This document shows positions 6,531-10,114 of a stretch of DNA of 10,114 nt, piece after piece. Numbering within the stretch: position 1 is the first letter of the stretch; each line of letters opens with the position of its first letter. The stretch is from Armatimonadota bacterium (GTDB taxonomy: Bacteria; Sysuimicrobiota; Sysuimicrobiia; Sysuimicrobiales; Humicultoraceae), in the NCBI GenBank assembly GCA_016198805.1, contig JACQHU010000146.1, positions 1 through 10,114 on the forward strand, read 5' to 3'. The position numbers and the translations under genes are program-made. The notes under the pieces were generated by a model. That model searched no databases, was not told where the DNA came from, and saw only the letters and a list, made by a program, of their open reading frames with translations.

Positions 6531-6977
6531 ATGGCGCTGCACTTTCAGGGAAGCCTCATGATCAGAGCCCCCAGAGACAAGGTCTGGGCGTTTCTGGTGG
6601 ACCCCCAGGCCGTCAGCAAGTGCCTGCCCGACGTGCAGCGGCTTGAGGTTCAGGAGGAAGGGACGTTCAAGGCGGTGGTCCGCGTCGGCGTAGGGTTCAT
6701 CAGAGGTGATTTCGCCTTTGATGTGGCCATGACGGATCTGCAGGCTCCTACCCACGCGGTGCTCACGGGCCGGGGAGGAGGGCTGGGGACCGCCGTGGAC
6801 GTTCGGAGTGCCCTCGACCTGGCTGACGGGGAAGGAGGCACGACCCGCCTGGACTGGAAAGCCGACGTCGTCGTCAGCGGGACGATTGCCAGCGTCGGCG
6901 CCAGAGTGCTCAGCAGTACCGTGGAGAAGAAAACCGGCGAGCTGTTCGAGTGCCTGAAGGCACAGCTGGAGGGGTGA
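6531..6977 (+). CDS. coxG: CoxG-family SRPBCC protein (copy 2)
   Basis: This is a second CoxG-type SRPBCC protein of 148 residues, quite diverged from the first. The family pattern is clear: SLMIRAPRDKVWAFLVDPQAV near residues 8-28, CLPDVQRLEV after it, a central sheet with VGVGFIRGDFAFDV, and the terminal helix SVGARVLSSTVEKKTGELFECLKAQL. CoxG is required for CO oxidation with membrane coupling in several carboxydotrophs and has been proposed to carry quinone between membrane and enzyme. The long C-terminal tail found in some CoxG proteins is missing here. The ATG lies one base after the stop of the XdhC-YHS gene, with no strong ribosome-binding site, so translation is probably coupled. Its position in the coxMSL operon suggests it serves the CO dehydrogenase. 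Confidence 0.88.
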   Translation: MALHFQGSLMIRAPRDKVWAFLVDPQAVSKCLPDVQRLEVQEEGTFKAVVRVGVGFIRGDFAFDVAMTDLQAPTHAVLTGRGGGLGTAVDVRSALDLADGEGGTTRLDWKADVVVSGTIASVGARVLSSTVEKKTGELFECLKAQLEG

Positions 6978-6997
6978 GTGGCGGTTCATCTGGAGTG

Positions 6998-7034
6998 GGT
7001 CGGCTGGTTCGTCCGTTAACGGACTTGGCCGACC
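6998..7034. promoter_or_regulatory. Compound dyad with 14-bp perfect palindrome after coxG
   Basis: GTCCGTTAACGGAC at 7011-7024 is a perfect palindrome. It is enclosed by a second pair of arms, GGTCGGC (6998-7004) and GCCGACC (7028-7034). RNA could fold into a two-part hairpin with an asymmetric internal loop. The structure begins 21 nt after the coxG stop and has no T-run after it. It may be an operator just upstream of the possible coxD promoter, or a structured transcription end of the coxMSL unit. Confidence 0.4.
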
Positions 7035-7053
7035 TGGGAGCATAGGGTAAGAT
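7025..7053 (+). promoter_or_regulatory. Possible weak sigma70-type promoter for coxDE
   Basis: TTGGCC at 7025-7030 matches four of six -35 positions, and TAAGAT at 7048-7053 matches four of six -10 positions, with a 17-bp spacer. It would start transcription near 7060 and give coxD a leader of about 60 nt containing the hairpin at 7066-7092. In GC-rich DNA such matches can arise by chance, so this is tentative. Confidence 0.27.
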
Positions 7054-7065
7054 GGAAATGTGCCA

Positions 7066-7092
7066 CGAGGGGATGGCGGCGCCATCCCCTCG
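7066..7092 (+). terminator. Strong 12-bp hairpin before coxD (terminator or leader structure)
   Basis: CGAGGGGATGGC (7066-7077) and GCCATCCCCTCG (7081-7092) pair perfectly around a GGC loop. The stem is long and GC-rich. There is no T-run directly after it; the first is TTTT at 7107-7110, 14 bases on and close to the coxD ribosome-binding site. It could be an imperfect intrinsic terminator, an RNA-processing or stability element between the coxMSL-G and coxDE segments, or an attenuator in the coxD leader. Confidence 0.4.
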
Positions 7093-7120
7093 CTTCACGA
7101 CGGACGTTTTGGGGTGATAG

Positions 7121-8071
7121 ATGCATCCCGAAATCAGCCGGATCCAGGAACTGCTCGCCGGTCAGGGGTACGTGGCGGACCGGGCGATTGCGACCAGCGT
7201 CTACCTGTCCATTGCGCTGCGCAAGCCGCTGCTGATTGAAGGGGCGGCGGGCGTCGGCAAGACCGAAGTGGCCAAGGTCATGGCCAGGGCGCTGGGCGCC
7301 GACCTGATCCGGCTGCAGTGCTACGAGGGCCTGGACGCCACCACCGCGCTCTACGAGTGGAACTATCAGAAGCAGTTGCTCCATATCCGGCTGTCGGAAG
7401 GCGGCGACCGCTCGGTCGAGGAGCGAGAGGCCGAGATCTTCAGCGAAGGCTTCCTGCTCAAGCGGCCGCTCCTGGACGCCATCACGCGCGAGACGGCCCC
7501 CGTGCTCCTGGTGGACGAGATCGATCGTGCGGACAGCGAGTTCGAGGCGTTCCTCCTGGAGGTCCTGTCGGACTTCCAGGTGTCGATCCCCGAGATCGGG
7601 ACCATCACCGCCAAGACGACGCCCCACGTCGTGCTCACCAGCAACCGCACGCGCGAACTGGGCGACGCGCTGCGGCGGCGGTGCCTGTATCTCTGGATCG
7701 ACTACCCGACCTTCGAGAAGGAACTCGAGATCGTCCGCCGCCGGGTGCCGCACGTCAACGGGCATCTCGCGGAGCAGATCGGCGCGTTCATGCAGATGGT
7801 GCGCCGCATCCGGCTGGAGAAGATCCCCGGGGTGGCGGAGACCCTGGACTGGAGCGCGGCGCTGATGGCGTTGCACCGCGATCACCTCGACCGGGAGGCC
7901 GTCGAGGAGACCCTCGGCGTCCTGTTCAAACATCAGGACGACGCGACCCTGGTGCGGACGCAGTGGCTGGACGCCCTGCTGGATGGGGTCGCGACACTCG
8001 GACGGGAAGGACGGCCATGGAGTCAGGAGGTCGTGGCGCGGGTCGCCGACCGGCTGCAGGCGCGGCGATAA
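7121..8071 (+). CDS. coxD: CoxD, MoxR-family AAA+ ATPase for CO dehydrogenase maturation
   Basis: This 316-residue MoxR-type AAA+ ATPase shows Walker A GAAGVGKT at residues 41-48 (Lys47, Thr48) and Walker B VLLVDEID at 128-135 (Asp132, Glu133). Sensor 1 is TSNRTREL with Asn175, and an LRRRCLYLWIDYP segment at 184-196 carries the arginines usual in the family. In A. carboxidovorans, CoxD is a membrane-associated ATPase/chaperone needed to build the Mo-S-Cu site, in particular for adding the sulfur, and it works with a VWA partner. That partner is encoded next, overlapping this gene by 55 nt. ATG 7121 follows GGGG (7111-7114) by 6 nt. The gene is separated from coxG by a 143-nt structured intergenic stretch, so it may have its own transcription start. 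Confidence 0.94.
   Translation: MHPEISRIQELLAGQGYVADRAIATSVYLSIALRKPLLIEGAAGVGKTEVAKVMARALGADLIRLQCYEGLDATTALYEWNYQKQLLHIRLSEGGDRSVEEREAEIFSEGFLLKRPLLDAITRETAPVLLVDEIDRADSEFEAFLLEVLSDFQVSIPEIGTITAKTTPHVVLTSNRTRELGDALRRRCLYLWIDYPTFEKELEIVRRRVPHVNGHLAEQIGAFMQMVRRIRLEKIPGVAETLDWSAALMALHRDHLDREAVEETLGVLFKHQDDATLVRTQWLDALLDGVATLGREGRPWSQEVVARVADRLQARR
8004..8011 (+). promoter_or_regulatory. Ribosome-binding site fixing the coxE start inside coxD
   Basis: GGGAAGGA lies 5 nt before ATG 8017, within the coding sequence of coxD. It supports an overlapping start for coxE. No ATG or GTG codon in this frame is visible between 8017 and the conserved segment beginning at about residue 23. Confidence 0.6.
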
Positions 8072-9204
8072 CGCGCCCTCGGCACGGCGACCTGGTCGCC
8101 AACGTCGTCGAGTTCTGCCGCCTGCTGCGCCGGCGGGGTCTGAGCGTCGGGCCCCAGGAGGCGGCGGACGCTCTGCGGGCGCTCGCCGGCATCGACCTGG
8201 CCGATCGGCGGGACACCTACTTGGCGCTGCGCGCGGTCCTGGCCTCGGGCCAGGACGCCCAGCGGATCTTCGACGAGGTGTTCTGGGAGTTCTGGGGCGC
8301 GCGCAGGGAGCGCGGGCGGCTACAGACCCCCGGCGCAGACAGCACGCTGTCGATGGATGGGCAGCAGGTGCTGGACCGCGTGCTGCTCGAGTGGCAGGAC
8401 GAGGCGGAAGATGCCGGCGAGGGCGAGCGGGTGCCCGCGTACAGCCCGGTGGAAATGCTGACGCGGAAGGACTTCAGCGCGTTTTCCGCTGACGAACTCA
8501 ATGAGATTGCGGCGGTCGTGGCGGCCATCGCGCGCAAGGTCGCGACCCGCCTCTCGCGGCGCACCCGGCAGGCCCGCCGCGGCCACCTGGTCGACCTCCG
8601 CCGGACCATGCGGGGGAGCCTGCGGCGCGGCGGGGAGATCCTCGAGATCCTGCGGCGCGAGCGGAAGCTTCAGAAGACCCGCATCGTGCTGCTGTGCGAT
8701 GTCAGCGGGTCGATGGACCTCTACAGCCGCTTCCTGATCCAGTTCGTGTACGCCCTGCAGCACGCCGTCTCGCGCGTCGAGACGTTCGTCTTCAGCACCG
8801 GGCTCCACCGGATCACCGGCGCGCTGGCGCATGAGGACCTGCGGGCCGCCCTGGACGAGATCGCGCGGCGAGTCCCGGACTGGTCCGGCGGGACGAAGAT
8901 CGGCCGGAGCCTGCGCAGGTTCCTGACCGACTACGGCGCGCAGACGCTGGACGGCCGGACGGTGGTCGTCATCGTCAGCGACGGCTGGGATACCGGGGAA
9001 GGCGATGTGCTGGAGACCGCCATGGCCGAACTCCAGCGCCGGGCGGCCAAGGTCATCTGGCTGAATCCGCTGCTGGCGAGCCCGGGCTACGAGCCGATCT
9101 GCCAGGGGATGCGGGTCGCGCTTCCCTATGTGGACGTGTTCGCCCCGGCCCACAATGTTGAGAGCCTGCGCCGGCTCGAGCGATACCTGGCCCGAACGCC
9201 ATGA
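8017..9204 (+). CDS. coxE: CoxE, VWA-domain protein for CO dehydrogenase maturation
   Basis: CoxE-type proteins carry a von Willebrand factor A domain and act with the MoxR ATPase CoxD; in A. carboxidovorans CoxE is needed for inserting copper into the Mo site. From ATG 8017 the product is 395 residues. The N-terminal half is helical and Arg-rich (ATRLSRRTRQARRGHLVDLRR-type sequence near residues 170-195). The VWA domain follows, with a complete metal-ion-dependent adhesion site: Asp228-x-Ser-x-Ser232 (LLCDVSGSMD), Thr293 (SGGTKIG) and Asp322 (VSDGWDTG). The frame is open back to 7318, but that part lies inside coxD and is not CoxE-like. The ATG has a good ribosome-binding site and overlaps coxD by 55 nt. 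The stop overlaps the next ATG in an ATGA, so coxD, coxE and the following gene are probably translationally coupled. Confidence 0.93.
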   Translation: MESGGRGAGRRPAAGAAITRPRHGDLVANVVEFCRLLRRRGLSVGPQEAADALRALAGIDLADRRDTYLALRAVLASGQDAQRIFDEVFWEFWGARRERGRLQTPGADSTLSMDGQQVLDRVLLEWQDEAEDAGEGERVPAYSPVEMLTRKDFSAFSADELNEIAAVVAAIARKVATRLSRRTRQARRGHLVDLRRTMRGSLRRGGEILEILRRERKLQKTRIVLLCDVSGSMDLYSRFLIQFVYALQHAVSRVETFVFSTGLHRITGALAHEDLRAALDEIARRVPDWSGGTKIGRSLRRFLTDYGAQTLDGRTVVVIVSDGWDTGEGDVLETAMAELQRRAAKVIWLNPLLASPGYEPICQGMRVALPYVDVFAPAHNVESLRRLERYLARTP

Positions 9205-10114
9205 CCACGCCGATGAAGGAACTGGCTGAGATCCTGGACGCCGCCGAGGCCGCTGCCCGGCGCGGCGAGCCCATGGCCCTGGCCACGATCATCGGCGTGC
9301 GTGGGTCCACCTATCGCCGCGCGGGCGCGCGTCTGCTGATCGCGCAGTCAGGGCAGCAGACCGGCAACATCAGCGGCGGCTGCCTGGAGGGCGACGTGGC
9401 CGTCGTGGCAGGAGAGGTCATGGAGCAGCGGACGCCGCGCCTGATGATGTACGATCTCACCGCGGATGACGACGCGGTGTGGGGGCTGGGGCTGGGCTGC
9501 AACGGGGCCATCGAGGTCTTCGTCGAGCCCACGACGGCCGACGATCCCCTCTGGCGCGCGGCCCGGGCCGCCCTGGCCAGCGAGGAGCCGGTGGTGGTCG
9601 CGACGGCGGTGGAAGGCACGCCGGCGACTCCGGTCGGGCGCCGCATCGTCATCGGGGAAGACGGCGGGGCTCAGGGCAGCCTGGGCGATGCGGCCGTCGA
9701 TGCCGAAGCCGTGCGCCTGGCTCAGGCGGCCTTTGGGGACCTCCGGTCTGGCGCGCATCCCGTCCGCACCGCGGCCGGTCGCGTGCGGCTCTTCGTCGAG
9801 GTCCTGCATCCGCCGCTGCGGCTCATCGTGTGTGGGGCCGGGCACGATGCCATTCCGGTGGTGCAGTTCGCGTCACAGCTGGGCTGGCGGGTGATCGTCA
9901 TCGACCGCCGGGAAGCGTTTCTGACCTCTGAGCGGTTCCCCGGCGCATCCGGGTTCGTCCGCACCGACTTCCCGGAAGCCGGGCAGAAGGTTCCCATCGA
10001 CCCGCACACCTACGTGCTGATCATGACCCACAACTATGTGCACGACCGGGATCTGCTGCGCGCCTTCCTCCCGACGCCGCTAGCCTATCTGGGCATGCTG
10101 GGCCCCCGGGCGCG
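9201..10114 (+). CDS. coxF: XdhC/CoxF-family molybdenum-cofactor maturation protein, 3' end outside the window
   Basis: The reading frame stays open for 304 codons to the window edge without a stop. Its N-terminal XdhC_CoxI domain includes GSTYRRAGARLLI at 35-47, GNISGGCLEGDV with Cys61, and GLGLGCNGAIEVFVEP with Cys100. After a linker of about 90 residues, the Rossmann domain starts with LIVCGAGHDAIPVV, glycine-rich loop Gly212-x-Gly214-His215. It then shows VIVIDRRE and the conserved THNYVHDRDLL with AYLGMLGPRA at the very end. XdhC proteins bind the molybdenum cofactor and promote its sulfuration and insertion into hydroxylases. The symbol rests on position: genes right after coxD-coxE are called coxF in the characterised cluster. 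By sequence it could equally be called xdhC or coxI. The ATG overlaps the coxE stop by four bases. Confidence 0.88.
   Translation, partial: MTTPMKELAEILDAAEAAARRGEPMALATIIGVRGSTYRRAGARLLIAQSGQQTGNISGGCLEGDVAVVAGEVMEQRTPRLMMYDLTADDDAVWGLGLGCNGAIEVFVEPTTADDPLWRAARAALASEEPVVVATAVEGTPATPVGRRIVIGEDGGAQGSLGDAAVDAEAVRLAQAAFGDLRSGAHPVRTAAGRVRLFVEVLHPPLRLIVCGAGHDAIPVVQFASQLGWRVIVIDRREAFLTSERFPGASGFVRTDFPEAGQKVPIDPHTYVLIMTHNYVHDRDLLRAFLPTPLAYLGMLGPRA

Noticed and set aside
7016..7933. Minus-strand open frame of 305 codons opposite coxD
   Set aside because: No family motif is visible, and the plus strand carries complete Walker A, Walker B and sensor motifs. It is a compositional shadow.
7318..8016. 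N-terminal extension of coxE
   Set aside because: The stretch lies inside coxD and translates to Arg/Gly-rich sequence without motifs; ATG 8017 has a strong ribosome-binding site.
1..10114. CRISPR arrays, tRNA or rRNA genes, insertion sequences
   Set aside because: No regularly spaced repeats, no tRNA cloverleaf or rRNA-like segment, and no transposase motif or terminal repeats were seen in reading through the window.

Overview
This GC-rich window carries a molybdenum-hydroxylase gene region of the aerobic carbon monoxide dehydrogenase (cox) type. All genes lie on the + strand and are tightly packed. The centre is a coxM-coxS-coxL set. Its large subunit has the AYRCSFR active-site loop that marks form I, true CO-oxidising enzymes, so the host is probably an aerobic or microaerobic bacterium able to use CO as an energy source. 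High GC, Shine-Dalgarno starts and stop/start overlaps are bacterial, but they do not identify the lineage; high-GC soil or thermophilic phyla such as Chloroflexota are compatible guesses only.

Layout. (1) 22-1372: a CoxG-like SRPBCC protein followed by a CoxM-like FAD subunit. This pair looks like the tail of a separate, probably non-form-I, hydroxylase operon whose other subunits lie upstream. (2) 1373-1505: intergenic DNA with a good sigma70-type promoter (TTGACA, 17-bp spacer, GATTAT), a perfect 7-bp-arm inverted repeat, an 8-bp tandem repeat and an imperfect hairpin. (3) 1506-1814: the N-terminal DNA-binding half of an IclR-family regulator, without its effector domain and open in frame into the next gene. 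(4) 1815-5546: coxM, coxS and coxL of the form I CO dehydrogenase. (5) 5558-6977: an XdhC-family maturation protein carrying a C-terminal metal-binding YHS domain, then a second CoxG. (6) 6978-7120: intergenic DNA with two strong dyads and a possible weak promoter. (7) 7121-10114: coxD (MoxR-type AAA+ ATPase), coxE (VWA protein) and an XdhC/CoxF-family gene cut off by the window end.

How the genes fit together. CoxM (FAD), CoxS (two [2Fe-2S] clusters) and CoxL (Mo-Cu site) form the LMS heterotrimer that oxidises CO to CO2 and passes electrons through the iron-sulfur clusters to FAD. CoxG proteins are thought to link the enzyme to the membrane quinone pool. CoxD, CoxE and the XdhC/CoxF-like proteins are maturation factors for the Mo-S-Cu active site. 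The most unusual items are the IclR-HTH/CoxM open fusion with an operator-like dyad just upstream, and the YHS domain fused to an XdhC maturation factor beside a copper-containing enzyme.
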